From contig NC_022357.1 in assembly GCF_000297055.2 (NCBI RefSeq), positions 806,001 through 870,000 on the forward strand: 64,000 bases of DNA, read 5' to 3'. Shown here in pieces: positions 40,635 through 50,648 of the stretch. How positions within the stretch are numbered: the stretch's first letter is position 1; each line of letters begins with the position of its first letter. Made by a program: the position numbers and the translations under genes. The notes beneath the pieces were generated by a model that was given only the letters and a program-made list of their open reading frames with translations, was not told where the DNA came from and searched no databases. The stretch comes from Sulfuricella denitrificans skB26 (GTDB lineage Bacteria; Pseudomonadota; Gammaproteobacteria; Burkholderiales; Sulfuricellaceae).

Positions 40635-43256
40635 ATGAAAAGCAGTGAAATCCGTCAGAAATTCCTCGATTATTTTGCTTCCAAGGGACATGCCGTGGTG
40701 GCGTCCAGCTCCCTGGTGCCGCACGAAGACCCTACCCTGCTGTTCACTAATGCTGGGATGAACCAGTTCAAGGATGTGTTCCTCGGCTTCGACAAGCGTC
40801 CCTATACCCGCGCCGCCAGCTCCCAGAAGTGCGTACGTGCCGGCGGCAAGCACAACGACCTGGAGAACGTCGGCTATACGGCCCGTCACCATACCTTTTT
40901 CGAGATGCTGGGCAACTTCAGCTTCGGCGATTACTTCAAGCGCGAGGCAATCCACTACGCATGGGAACTGCTCACCGACGTGTTCAAGCTATCCAAGGAC
41001 AAGCTGTGGGTGACGGTGTATGCCGAAGACGACGAAGCCTACGACATCTGGACCAAGGAAATCGGCGTGCCGGCCGAGCGTGTGATCCGCATCGGCGACA
41101 ACAAGGGCGCCCGCTACGCCTCCGATAACTTCTGGATGATGGGCGATACCGGCCCCTGCGGTCCCTGCACCGAGATTTTCTACGACCACGGCGAGCACAT
41201 CTTCGGCGGCCCTCCCGGCTCACCTGACGAGGACGGCGACCGCTACATCGAAATCTGGAACAACGTCTTCATGCAGTTCAACCGGGACGAACAGGGCGTC
41301 ATGCACCCCCTGCCCAAGCCATCGGTGGATACCGGCATGGGGCTGGAGCGTATCTCCGCCGTGCTGCAGGGCGTGCATGCCAACTACGAGATCGACCTGT
41401 TCCAAGCCCTGATCCAGGCCGCCGCGCGGGAAACCCATTGCGCCGACCTCGACAGCCCGTCGCTGAAAGTGCTGGCCGACCACATCCGCGCCTGCTCCTT
41501 CCTCATCGCCGACGGCATCATCCCCGGCAACGAAGGCCGCGGCTACGTGCTGCGCCGCATCATCCGCCGCGCTATCCGGCACGGCTACAAGCTCGGCGCC
41601 CGCGCCGCGTTTTTCCATAAACTGCTGCCGGACCTGGTGGCGGAAATGGGGGATGCCTACCCGGAGTTGAAGCAGAATCAAAGCCGCATCAGCGAGGTGC
41701 TGAGGCTGGAGGAGGAGCGTTTCTTTGCCACCATCGAGCACGGCATGGCGATTCTGGAGGCGGAACTCGGTGCGATGGCGCAGTCCGGCATCCAGGTGTT
41801 CAACGGCGAAACCGCCTTCAAGCTGCATGACACTTACGGCTTTCCGCTCGACCTGACTCAGGACGTGTGCCGCGAGCATGGCGTGACCGTCGATGCCGCG
41901 GCCTTCGATATCGCTATGGCGCGCCAGAAGGAACAGGCGCGTGCTGCCGGAAAATTCAAGATGGCGGCCAACCTGGAATACGATGGCCCGGCCACGGTCT
42001 TCAATGGCTACGAAACCCTGGAAGCCAAGAGCAACGTGCTGGCCCTGTACAAGGATGGTTCCCCGGTGAACGAACTGGTGGAAGGCGAGATGGGCGTGGT
42101 GGTGCTGGACAATACCCCGTTCTACGCCGAGTCCGGCGGCCAAGTGGGGGATAGAGGTGCGCTGCAAAGTGTGCATGGCATTTTTACGGTGGAAGATACC
42201 CAGAAAATTCAGGCCAGCGTGTTCGGCCATCACGGCGTGGTGAATACCGGCAAGATCAGCGTTGGCAACAACGTTACGGCCAGGGTGGACACCCAGGCCC
42301 GTGCTCGCATCATGCGCAACCACTCGGCCACTCACCTGATGCACAAGGCCTTGCGCGAAGTACTGGGTTCCCATGTGCAGCAGAAGGGGTCGCAGGTGGA
42401 TCCGGACAAGACTCGCTTTGACTTCGCCCACAATGCGCCGATGAGTGCTGGGGATGTTCGCAGGGTGGAACAGATCGTCAATGCCGAGATTCTCGTTAAT
42501 TCGGCTACCCAAACCCGTCTTGTGCCCATCGAGGAAGCCCAGACGCTGGGCGCCATGATGCTGTTCGGCGAGAAATACGGCGACGAGGTGCGGGTACTGG
42601 ACATCGGCAGTTCCCGCGAGCTGTGCGGCGGCACCCATGTGGCCCGCAGCGGCGATATCGGCCTGTTCAAGGTGGTGGCAGAAAGCGGCGTGGCAGCCGG
42701 CGTGCGGCGTATCGAGGCAGTCTGTGGTGACAACGCGCTGGCTCTGGTGCAGCAGCAGCAGATGCTGCTGGCGGGCGTGGCGGAGGCCCTCAAGGCCCAG
42801 CCGCAGGAAGCGGAAGCCCGTGCCGTTCAGGTTCTCGATCATGTGAAGGCGCTGGAGAAAGAACTGGCACGGATCAAGTCCAAGCTGGCCTCCAGCCAGG
42901 GTGACGATCTCGTTGCTCAGGCGGCAGATATCAAGGGCGCCAAGGTACTGGCGGCAGCTATCGAAGGCGGTGATGCCAAAACCCTGCGCGAAACGCTGGA
43001 CAAGCTCAAGGATAAGCTCAAATCAGCGGCGATCGTGCTGGCGGCGGTGGAGGGCGGCAAGGTTACCCTGATCGCTGGTGTAACCGCCGATCTGACTACA
43101 AAAGTGAAGGCGGGCGAACTGGTCAACTTCGTTGCCCAGCAGGTGGGCGGCAAGGGCGGCGGGCGACCGGACATGGCCCAGGCTGGCGGAACTGATCCGG
43201 AAAAATTGCCCGCTGCGTTGGCTTCAGTAAGGGATTGGGTGGCCGGACGGTTGTGA
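40635..43256 (+). CDS. alaS: Alanyl-tRNA synthetase
   Basis: 873 residues, class II synthetase. Catalytic core with [15 protein letters not shown] and [14 protein letters not shown]; editing domain with [13 protein letters not shown] (HxxxH) and the CGGTHV zinc motif; C-terminal domain ending [13 protein letters not shown]. Complete. The ATG giving [14 protein letters not shown] is chosen over an earlier in-frame ATG at 40614. recA-recX-alaS is a common order. Confidence 0.98.
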   Translation: MKSSEIRQKFLDYFASKGHAVVASSSLVPHEDPTLLFTNAGMNQFKDVFLGFDKRPYTRAASSQKCVRAGGKHNDLENVGYTARHHTFFEMLGNFSFGDYFKREAIHYAWELLTDVFKLSKDKLWVTVYAEDDEAYDIWTKEIGVPAERVIRIGDNKGARYASDNFWMMGDTGPCGPCTEIFYDHGEHIFGGPPGSPDEDGDRYIEIWNNVFMQFNRDEQGVMHPLPKPSVDTGMGLERISAVLQGVHANYEIDLFQALIQAAARETHCADLDSPSLKVLADHIRACSFLIADGIIPGNEGRGYVLRRIIRRAIRHGYKLGARAAFFHKLLPDLVAEMGDAYPELKQNQSRISEVLRLEEERFFATIEHGMAILEAELGAMAQSGIQVFNGETAFKLHDTYGFPLDLTQDVCREHGVTVDAAAFDIAMARQKEQARAAGKFKMAANLEYDGPATVFNGYETLEAKSNVLALYKDGSPVNELVEGEMGVVVLDNTPFYAESGGQVGDRGALQSVHGIFTVEDTQKIQASVFGHHGVVNTGKISVGNNVTARVDTQARARIMRNHSATHLMHKALREVLGSHVQQKGSQVDPDKTRFDFAHNAPMSAGDVRRVEQIVNAEILVNSATQTRLVPIEEAQTLGAMMLFGEKYGDEVRVLDIGSSRELCGGTHVARSGDIGLFKVVAESGVAAGVRRIEAVCGDNALALVQQQQMLLAGVAEALKAQPQEAEARAVQVLDHVKALEKELARIKSKLASSQGDDLVAQAADIKGAKVLAAAIEGGDAKTLRETLDKLKDKLKSAAIVLAAVEGGKVTLIAGVTADLTTKVKAGELVNFVAQQVGGKGGGRPDMAQAGGTDPEKLPAALASVRDWVAGRL

Positions 43257-43264
43257 TTTCACAG

Positions 43265-43300
43265 GGGGTCTGGCGGTTCTCATATTGAATCCAGAACCCC
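43265..43300. terminator. Hairpin at the alaS / EAL-HDOD convergent gap
   Basis: GGGGTCTGG (43265-43273) pairs with CCAGAACCCC (43291-43300) with one bulge. No T-run; possible factor-aided terminator for both genes. Confidence 0.35.
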
Positions 43301-43328
43301 ACAACTTGCGATCCCTGTTGACTGATTG

Positions 43329-44570
43329 CTAGGTTTCCGCCGTTTCCTTGAGCATGTGTGCCCAGTTCATGGCTTCGATCTGGGCTTGCATCAAGTGGCC
43401 CAGGTTAAGCTGCATGTCGGCCAGCAAACCTTCGGCGGCATTGAAATCGTTCTGCTCCAATTTCTCCACCAGCAGCAGCATATTTCCCAGCTTTCCCTCA
43501 TGCTTCAGCAGCGCGTTTTCGACGTCGCTTGCCAGGTTGACCTGCTTGACCACTTCCTCTAACGGCATGCCAAGCAGGGTATCGAGTAACGACATGATGC
43601 CGGTCATGAAGGCGCGGTCGTGGAGATCCTTGTCCCGCTCAGACAGAGTCACGGCCAGCAGTTCCATCAGCTTGCCGCGGGTGGCAGCCAGTTCCAGCAG
43701 CGGGCTATGCATGTCGCCGCCCTGGTTGACGAACAGCAACAGTTGCAGCCAGCGCTGCAACTGTTGCCGACCCAATACGACAATCGCCTGCTTGAGCGAG
43801 CTGATCTTGTAGCGCGCCCCGACCGCAACCGAGTTCACCAGTCGCAGCAGATTGTAGCTGAGCGAGGGGTCGTGTTTGAAAGCCTGTTCGATTTCATGCG
43901 TTTCAGCATCACCCAGAATCAGCTCGAGCAGCTTCAATAACATCAACTTGGAAGAATCGGCGCGTTTGCCGCTCAGGGTGACCGGGCGGGCGTAGTAATA
44001 GCCCTGGAACAGGTCGAAACCGAGTCCCTTGCATAGTATGGCCTGATCGATATCCTCGACTTTCTCTGCCAGCAGTTTCACCGGCCAGTTCTTGAGATAC
44101 TTGACGTTTATTTCCAGTCCTTCCTGTCCCATCTGCGGCAGGTCGATCTTGATCACCTCAACGATATCGAACAGAGGTTTGAATTGCGAGTCGCCGCCGA
44201 AATCGTCCAGCGCCAGGCTGAAGCCCATCCCCTTGAGTTCTTGGCAGCGGTTGATGATTTGTTCGTCGACCTGGATGGTTTCAAGCAACTCGATGACGAT
44301 TTTATCTTGTGGTAGCAGCTCGATCATGTCGGACAGCAGCAGATCGGCATTGACGTTGATGAATCCTTTTTTGTCCCCGAGCACGCTGGCGATTCCGAGT
44401 TCGCTGAAAGCGTGGGTGATGACGTGTGCTGTGGCCAGCAGGTCATTTGTTATGTGGGCACTGGTGCTTTGTCCAGAGGAGCGGAACAGCAGTTCGTAGG
44501 CGACGATTTGCTGGTCGCGGTCGAGGATAGGCTGGCGGCCGATAAAGATGTCTTGGAGGCTGTCTGGCAT
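43329..44570 (-). CDS. EAL-HDOD signalling protein (YuxH type)
   Basis: 413 residues. The N-terminal EAL-like domain (about 8-205) opens with IFIGRQPILDRDQQIVAYELLFR: the EAL signature is reduced to YELL, and DDFGGD replaces DDFGTG, so c-di-GMP hydrolysis is unlikely. The C-terminal HDOD domain (about 215-410) holds SYNLLRLVNSVAVG and ISSLKQAIVVLGRQQLQRW. Such proteins are regulatory, often in motility or stress, but the target here is unknown. Transcribed separately from lpdA. Confidence 0.92.
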   Translation of the reverse strand: MPDSLQDIFIGRQPILDRDQQIVAYELLFRSSGQSTSAHITNDLLATAHVITHAFSELGIASVLGDKKGFINVNADLLLSDMIELLPQDKIVIELLETIQVDEQIINRCQELKGMGFSLALDDFGGDSQFKPLFDIVEVIKIDLPQMGQEGLEINVKYLKNWPVKLLAEKVEDIDQAILCKGLGFDLFQGYYYARPVTLSGKRADSSKLMLLKLLELILGDAETHEIEQAFKHDPSLSYNLLRLVNSVAVGARYKISSLKQAIVVLGRQQLQRWLQLLLFVNQGGDMHSPLLELAATRGKLMELLAVTLSERDKDLHDRAFMTGIMSLLDTLLGMPLEEVVKQVNLASDVENALLKHEGKLGNMLLLVEKLEQNDFNAAEGLLADMQLNLGHLMQAQIEAMNWAHMLKETAET

Positions 44571-44632
44571 AAGAATGAATAATGTCCTTATCCGTTCTGT
44601 CCGTCAATCAGGCAGCGGTGTTCCGGCAGTTG

Positions 44633-46354
44633 CTATTTACGTTTTATGTACAGATCGGTGATGGTGCCTTCCACCATTTCCGCCGCGAAGCCCAGGGTTT
44701 CCGACAGAGTCGGGTGGGGATGAATGGTCAGCCCGATATCCTGCGCATCCGCACCCATTTCCAGCGCCAGCACGGCTTCAGCGATGAGCTCGCCGGCATT
44801 GCTGCCGACGATGCCGGCGCCGAGGATGCGGCGGGTATCCTTTTCAACGATCAGCTTGGTGATGCCCTCGTCGCGACCGATGGATAGCGCCCGGCCGCTG
44901 GCCGCCCAGGGGAACGATGCCTTCTCGTAGGCGATGCCCTGCGCCTTGGCTTCGGTCTCGGTCAGTCCCATCCAGGCCACCTCCGGGTCGGTGTAGGCGA
45001 CCGAAGGGATGGTGCTGGGGTCGAATGCCGCCTTGTGGCCGGCAATAACCTCCGCGGCTACCTTGCCCTCATGTACTGCTTTGTGCGCCAGCATCGGCTG
45101 GCCGACGATGTCGCCGATGGCGAAGATGTGCGGGATGTTGGTGCGTTGCTGCTTGTCCACCGGGATGAAGCCCTGGTCATCTATCCGGATACCGGCGTTC
45201 TCGGCTCCGATCAGCTTGCCGTTGGGGCGGCGACCTACCGCAACCAGTACCCGGTCGTACAACTGCGGTTCAGGTGCATTGTCTCCGCCGAAGGTGGCAA
45301 GAATGCCCTCTTTCTTCGCCTCCAGTGCGGCCACGCTGGTGTTGAGCAGAATCGCTTCGTAGCGTTTCTCGATGCGTTTGAGCAGGGGCTTGACGATGTC
45401 AGGGTCGGCGCCGGGCATGAGCTGCGGACCACGTTCCACTACGGTAATTTTTGCGCCCAGCGCATAGTAAACGGTGGCCATTTCCAGGCCGATGATGCCG
45501 CCGCCGATAACCAGCATTCTTTTCGGAACGTCAGCCAGTTGTAGTGCGCCAGTCGAGTCGATCACGCGCGGATCGATCGGGAAGGTCGGAATCTTCACCG
45601 CCTGCGATCCAGCGGCGATGATGGCGCTGTCGAAGGTCACCGTGACCTCGCCTTCTGCGGTTTCGACACGGATGTGATGGGGTGCGACGAACTGGCCGAC
45701 GCCGTGTATGACCTGGATGTTGCGCTGCTTCGCCAATACGCCCAGCCCGCCGGTGAGCTTGGCGACCACGCTTTCCTTCCAGGCACGGATCTGGTCGATA
45801 TCGATTTTCGGCTTGCCGAAGCTGACACCGTGGTGGCTGACCTCTTCCGCCTCGGAGATGACCTTGGCGACATGCAGCAGCGCCTTGGAGGGAATGCAGC
45901 CGACGTTGAGGCAGACGCCGCCGAGACTCGGATAGCGTTCGATCAGGACCACCTTCTTGCCCAGGTCGGCGGCGCGGAAGGCAGCGGTGTAGCCGCCCGG
46001 GCCGGCACCCAGTACCACCACGTCGGTCTGGATTTCCGCTGCGGATATAGTAACGGCCGCTTCGGTCGCCGGCTGCTCCGGTGCTTTTTGCTGCGGGGCT
46101 GGCGCGCTCTCCTGTTCAGCTTCCAGAGTAAGAATCAGCGATCCCTGGGAAACCTTGTCGCCAACCTTCAGCTTGAGCGACTTGACTACGCCGGCATGGG
46201 ACGAGGGGATTTCCATCGTCGATTTTTCGCTTTCCAGCGCGATCAGCGAGTCGTCTTTCTGAATTTTAGCACCCGGCTTCACCAGGATTTCGATGACTTC
46301 GACGTTGTTGAAGTCGCCAATGTCCGGCACGGTTACTTCGATGATTTTGCTCAT
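44633..46354 (-). CDS. lpdA: Dihydrolipoyl dehydrogenase with N-terminal lipoyl domain (PDH E3)
   Basis: 573 residues. The lipoyl domain is at 1-75, with lipoylated Lys in ESEKSTMEIPS; a Gln/Pro/Ala linker follows; then the FAD/NAD oxidoreductase with redox disulfide GGVCLNVGCIPSKALLH and active His region HPHPTLSE. It reoxidises dihydrolipoamide of E2. The start is the ATG behind GGAAGAG; longer frames run into the upstream repeat. Third gene of the aceE-aceF-lpdA operon. Confidence 0.96.
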   Translation of the reverse strand: MSKIIEVTVPDIGDFNNVEVIEILVKPGAKIQKDDSLIALESEKSTMEIPSSHAGVVKSLKLKVGDKVSQGSLILTLEAEQESAPAPQQKAPEQPATEAAVTISAAEIQTDVVVLGAGPGGYTAAFRAADLGKKVVLIERYPSLGGVCLNVGCIPSKALLHVAKVISEAEEVSHHGVSFGKPKIDIDQIRAWKESVVAKLTGGLGVLAKQRNIQVIHGVGQFVAPHHIRVETAEGEVTVTFDSAIIAAGSQAVKIPTFPIDPRVIDSTGALQLADVPKRMLVIGGGIIGLEMATVYYALGAKITVVERGPQLMPGADPDIVKPLLKRIEKRYEAILLNTSVAALEAKKEGILATFGGDNAPEPQLYDRVLVAVGRRPNGKLIGAENAGIRIDDQGFIPVDKQQRTNIPHIFAIGDIVGQPMLAHKAVHEGKVAAEVIAGHKAAFDPSTIPSVAYTDPEVAWMGLTETEAKAQGIAYEKASFPWAASGRALSIGRDEGITKLIVEKDTRRILGAGIVGSNAGELIAEAVLALEMGADAQDIGLTIHPHPTLSETLGFAAEMVEGTITDLYIKRK

Positions 46355-46365
46355 ATTCTCTTCCA

Positions 46366-46480
46366 TGAGGAGTGAGGGGTAAGAAGTGAGGAGTAAAACC
46401 TCCTGGCCCAAGTTTCATCCTAGTGAGGCGTAAGCGAGAGGGAGGTTCTCCTCACTCTTCGCTCCTTGCTCCTCACTCTT
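46366..46480. repeat. Large AGGAGT-family hairpin repeat between aceF and lpdA
   Basis: Arms 46366-46402 and 46441-46480 align as reverse complements over nearly 40 bases, both ending in a perfect ACCTCC/GGAGGT. This is the longest and best-preserved member in the window. It separates two genes of one operon, so it may stabilise or cut the mRNA rather than end it. Confidence 0.85.
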
Positions 46481-47792
46481 AAAGCAGCAATCTACGCACG
46501 TCCGCCAGCATCTGGCTCAGGTCGGTGATGAAGCGCGCACCTTGGGCACCGTCGATGACGCGATGGTCGTAGGACAGCGACAGCGGCAGCATCAGGCGCG
46601 GCACAAATTCCTTGCCGTTCCACACCGGTTTCATGGTGGCGCGGGAGATGCCGAGGACCGCCACTTCAGGCAGGTTGATGATGGGCGTGAAGAAGCTGCC
46701 GCCGATACCGCCCAGGCTGGAAATGCTGATGCTGCCACCCTGCATTTCGCCGGGGGTGAGCTTCTTGTCGCGCGCTTTCTGGCTGATGGTCATCAGCTCG
46801 CGCGCCAGATCTAGCACGCCTTTCTGGTCGGCGTTGCGGATCACCGGCACCACCAGTCCGTCCGGCGTGTCCACCGCCATGCCGATGTGGACATATTGCT
46901 TGAACACCAGGCTTTCGCCGTCTGCGGAAAGAGAGGTGTTGAAGTGGGGGTGGGCTTTCAGAGCCGCTGCCACGGCCTTGATCAGGAAGGCCGGCAGAGT
47001 GAGGCGGACGCCCTGTTTCTGTGCGTCGTCGCTCATCGCCTTGCGGAAGGCTTCCAGCTCGGTGATGTCGGCTTCCTCGTGCTGGGTGACGTGGGGCGCG
47101 GTGACCCAGTTACGGTGCAGGTTGGCGCCGGAGACTTTCTTGATCTTGGTGAGCGGCCTGACTTCGATCGCACCGAACTTGGCAAAATCGACTTGCGGCA
47201 TTTCCAGCACCGACAGACCGGTTCCGCCGGCAGCACTTCCACGCGGGCGCGATAGCTCGGCTTTGACGAAGGCCTGTACGTCCTCCTTGAGAATCCGGCG
47301 TTTCGGGCCGGAGCCGTTGACCAGGGCGAGGTTGACGCCCAGTTCGCGGGCGAAGGCACGCACCGACGGACTGCCGTGCACTTTGATGTTATCGCTGATG
47401 TCGGCGAGCGGCGCCGGGGAAACCGGTGCGACAGGGGCGGCTGGGGCCACTGTTCTGACCGGTGCTATGACTGCCGGCGCTGTGGCTGCTGCCGGAGCTG
47501 CCGGTTGTGGTGCGGCGGCGACCGGTTTTGCTGCCGGAGCCTTGCCCTCTTCTGTGACTTCCATCAACAGGATCAGGCTGCCTTCGGAAACCTTTTCTCC
47601 CACCTTGGCGCGTACGGCGGTGACCTTGCCGCTCCAGGGTGAGGGGATGTCCATGGTGGCTTTTTCGCTTTCCAGCGTAATCAGCGCGTCTTCGGCCTTG
47701 ACGATGTCGCCTTCCTTGACCAGGACTTCGATCAAGTCGATGGAGTCGAAATTGCCGATGTCGGGAACACGAACTTCTTTTATTGTGGGCAT
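46479..47792 (-). CDS. aceF: Pyruvate dehydrogenase E2, dihydrolipoamide acetyltransferase
   Basis: 437 residues. One lipoyl domain (ESEKATMDIPS), a long Ala/Pro/Val linker (80-130), a peripheral subunit-binding domain (SPSVRAFARELGVNLALVNGSGPKRRILKEDV) and the catalytic core with DHRVIDGAQGARF. Only one lipoyl domain, fewer than E. coli E2, but E3 here carries another. GGGAG precedes the ATG. Confidence 0.96.
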   Translation of the reverse strand: MPTIKEVRVPDIGNFDSIDLIEVLVKEGDIVKAEDALITLESEKATMDIPSPWSGKVTAVRAKVGEKVSEGSLILLMEVTEEGKAPAAKPVAAAPQPAAPAAATAPAVIAPVRTVAPAAPVAPVSPAPLADISDNIKVHGSPSVRAFARELGVNLALVNGSGPKRRILKEDVQAFVKAELSRPRGSAAGGTGLSVLEMPQVDFAKFGAIEVRPLTKIKKVSGANLHRNWVTAPHVTQHEEADITELEAFRKAMSDDAQKQGVRLTLPAFLIKAVAAALKAHPHFNTSLSADGESLVFKQYVHIGMAVDTPDGLVVPVIRNADQKGVLDLARELMTISQKARDKKLTPGEMQGGSISISSLGGIGGSFFTPIINLPEVAVLGISRATMKPVWNGKEFVPRLMLPLSLSYDHRVIDGAQGARFITDLSQMLADVRRLLL

Positions 47793-47803
47793 TGAGTTTC
47801 TCC

Positions 47804-50461
47804 CTAAACCGTTACGGGGTTGGGCTTGTTCGGGTCGATGCCGTATTTGGCGATCGCTTCGGCTACCTTGGCGGCGGGGATCACGCCCTCGTCGGCCAGC
47901 GCCTTGAGCGCAGCTACCACGACATGGAAGCGGTCGACCTCGAAGAAGCGGCGCAGGTTTTCGCGGCTGTCGCTGCGACCGAAGCCGTCGGTGCCGAGCG
48001 TCACGTAGTGGCGCGGCACGAAGGCACGAATCTGGTCGGCGTAGGCTTTCATGTAATCAGTGGAAGCAACGACCGGTCCGGAGCCGTCCTTCAGGCATTT
48101 CTCGACGTAGGTCGTGCGCTGGGTGTGCTCCGGGTGGAGCATGTTCCAGCGTTGCACGTCGAGGCCTTCGCGGCGCAGTTCGTTGAAGCTGGTGACGCTC
48201 CAGATGTCGGAGGACACGCCGAAATCGGCTTCCAGTAGATCGGCTGCCGCGATCACCTCGCGCAGTATCGTGCCGGAACCCAGCAGCTGCACCCTCATCT
48301 TCTTCTTCGGCGCGCCGCGCTTGAGCAGGTACATCCCCTTCAGGATGCCTTCCTCGGCGCCCTTGGGCATCGGCGGATGAACGTAGTTTTCGTTCATGAT
48401 GGTGATGTAGTAGTAGATGCTTTCCTGATCCTTGTACATCCGGCGCAGGCCGTCCTGGATGATCACCGCCAGTTCGTAGGCGTAGGTCGGGTCATAAGTG
48501 ATGCAGTTGGGGACGGTCGAGGCCAGGATGTGGCTGTGGCCGTCCTCATGCTGTAGCCCTTCGCCGTTCAGGGTGGTGCGCCCCGCGGTGCCGCCCATCA
48601 GGAAGCCGCGAGCACGGGCGTCGCCCGCCGCCCAGGCGAGGTCGCCGACGCGCTGGAAGCCGAACATCGAGTAGAAGGTGTAGAACGGGATCATGGCCTG
48701 GCCATGGTTGCTGTAGCTGGTGCCCGCGGCCAGCCAGGAGGAGAATGCGCCGGCCTCGTTGATGCCTTCCTCGAGGATCTGTCCGTTCTTGTCTTCCTTG
48801 TAGTACATCACCTGGTCGGCATCCTGCGGCTCATAGAGCTGGCCGACCGATGAGTAGATGCCGAGCTGGCGGAACATGCCTTCCATGCCGAAGGTGCGCG
48901 CTTCGTCCGGGATGATAGGCACGACCAGCTTGCCGATGGCCTTGTCCTTGAGCAGGGTGGAGAGCACCCGTACAAAGGCCATGGTGGTGGAAACTTCGCG
49001 GTCGCCGGTGCCGGCAAGCTGGCTTTCGAAGGCGGAGAGATCGGGCACGGCAAGCGCCTTGGCGGCCATGCGTCGCGCCGGCAGGTAACCGCCCAGCGCC
49101 ATGCGGCGCTCGCGCAGGTACTGCATTTCCGGGCTGTTTTCGGCCGGTTTGTAGAAAGGCACCTCGGCGATTTTGTCGTCGGGGATGGGGATGTTGAAAC
49201 GCTCGCAGAACTGCTTGAGCGATGCTTCGGACATCTTCTTCGCCTGGTGAGTGATGTTCTGGCCCTCGCCGGACATGCCCATGCCGTAGCCCTTTACCGT
49301 CTTCGCCAGGATCACGGTCGGTTGTCCTGTGTGCTGCATCGCAGCGGAGTAGGCGGCATAGACCTTGAGCGGATCGTGACCGCCGCGGTTGAGGCGCCAG
49401 ATGTCCTCGTCCGACATGTGAGCGACCATTTCCAGCAGCTCGGGATATTTGCCGAAGAAATGCTGGCGCACGTAGGCGCCATCCTTGGATTTGTAGTTCT
49501 GGTAGTCGCCGTCGACGCATTCTTCCATGCGTTTCTTCAGCAGGCCTTTCTTGTCCATCGCCAGGAGCGAGTCCCAGTGACGGCCCCAGACCACCTTGAT
49601 GACGTTCCAGCCAGCGCCGCGAAAACCGGCTTCCAGCTCCTGGATGACCTTGCCATTGCCGCGCACCGGCCCGTCCAGTCGTTGCAGGTTGCAGTTGATG
49701 ACGAACACCAGGTTGTCGAGTTTCTCGCGCGAGGCGAGGTTGATCGCTCCCATGGATTCCGGCTCGTCGGTCTCGCCGTCGCCGAGAAAGGCCCACACCT
49801 TGCGGCCCTCGGTTTTGACCACGCCGCGATCTTGCAGATACTTCATGAAGCGCGCTTGATAGATCGCGGTGAGCGGCCCCAGCCCCATCGACACCGTGGG
49901 GAACTGCCAGAAATCCGGCATCAGCCAGGGATGCGGGTAGGAGGGCAAGCCCTTGCCATCCACTTCCTGGCGGAAGTTGAGCAACTGGTCTTCAGTGATC
50001 CGGCCTTCGAGGAAGGCCCGGGCGTAAATGCCGGGGGCCAGGTGACCCTGGATATACAGCAGATCGCCGCCGTGGTCTTCCGTCGGGGCGCGGAAAAAAT
50101 GGTTGAAGCCGACTTCGTAAAGCGTGGCAGCGGACTGGTAGCTGGCGATATGGCCGCCGACGCCGGGGCTTTGCTTGTTGGCGCGCATCACCGTGGCGAT
50201 GGCGTTCCAGCGGATAAAGGCACGGATGCGGCGCTCCATGGCGAGGTCGCCGGGGCAGCGGTCCTCCTGGTGCACCGGGATGGTGTTCAGGTAGGCTGTG
50301 TTCGCGGAAAAAGGCAGGTGCGCGCCGGAACGGCGGGCCTTTTCGGTCAGTTTTTCCAGCAGAAAGTGGGCGCGCTCCGCGCCTTCCCGTTCCAGTACCG
50401 CATCGAGCGCTTCCAGCCACTCCTGCGTTTCCTGCTGATCGATGTCCGGAATTTCTGACAT
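47804..50461 (-). CDS. aceE: Pyruvate dehydrogenase E1, homodimeric
   Basis: 885 residues, the usual length for AceE. Thiamine-diphosphate motif GDGETDEPESMGAI ... NCNLQRLDGPVRGNG; the transketolase-like middle domain and the C-terminal domain (LGTDGFGRSDSRENLRRFF) are complete. CAGGAG precedes the ATG. First gene of the PDH operon, divergent from the M17 peptidase across 187 bases. Confidence 0.97.
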   Translation of the reverse strand: MSEIPDIDQQETQEWLEALDAVLEREGAERAHFLLEKLTEKARRSGAHLPFSANTAYLNTIPVHQEDRCPGDLAMERRIRAFIRWNAIATVMRANKQSPGVGGHIASYQSAATLYEVGFNHFFRAPTEDHGGDLLYIQGHLAPGIYARAFLEGRITEDQLLNFRQEVDGKGLPSYPHPWLMPDFWQFPTVSMGLGPLTAIYQARFMKYLQDRGVVKTEGRKVWAFLGDGETDEPESMGAINLASREKLDNLVFVINCNLQRLDGPVRGNGKVIQELEAGFRGAGWNVIKVVWGRHWDSLLAMDKKGLLKKRMEECVDGDYQNYKSKDGAYVRQHFFGKYPELLEMVAHMSDEDIWRLNRGGHDPLKVYAAYSAAMQHTGQPTVILAKTVKGYGMGMSGEGQNITHQAKKMSEASLKQFCERFNIPIPDDKIAEVPFYKPAENSPEMQYLRERRMALGGYLPARRMAAKALAVPDLSAFESQLAGTGDREVSTTMAFVRVLSTLLKDKAIGKLVVPIIPDEARTFGMEGMFRQLGIYSSVGQLYEPQDADQVMYYKEDKNGQILEEGINEAGAFSSWLAAGTSYSNHGQAMIPFYTFYSMFGFQRVGDLAWAAGDARARGFLMGGTAGRTTLNGEGLQHEDGHSHILASTVPNCITYDPTYAYELAVIIQDGLRRMYKDQESIYYYITIMNENYVHPPMPKGAEEGILKGMYLLKRGAPKKKMRVQLLGSGTILREVIAAADLLEADFGVSSDIWSVTSFNELRREGLDVQRWNMLHPEHTQRTTYVEKCLKDGSGPVVASTDYMKAYADQIRAFVPRHYVTLGTDGFGRSDSRENLRRFFEVDRFHVVVAALKALADEGVIPAAKVAEAIAKYGIDPNKPNPVTV

Positions 50462-50648
50462 TTTTAATCTCCTGATTAAACAGCGTAATATTTGTTCTGT
50501 CTGTAAGTCTTATAGCTTTTCTTGAATTTTTTCGACTTGGTAAGGATGTATTATCTTTTACCCGGGCAGGAAAGTGAATTTATTTTTTATTGATTGATTA
50601 ACTCCGGCGATAATGTGTAAACAGTCAGGATAGTTATTTGGAGCGGAA

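Noticed and set aside
41220-42842. 540-codon minus-strand frame opposite alaS
   Set aside because: Antisense shadow of a certain gene.
47804-50461. Long plus-strand frame opposite aceE (403 codons)
   Set aside because: Shadow of a high-G+C coding strand; no family resemblance, and aceE is certain.
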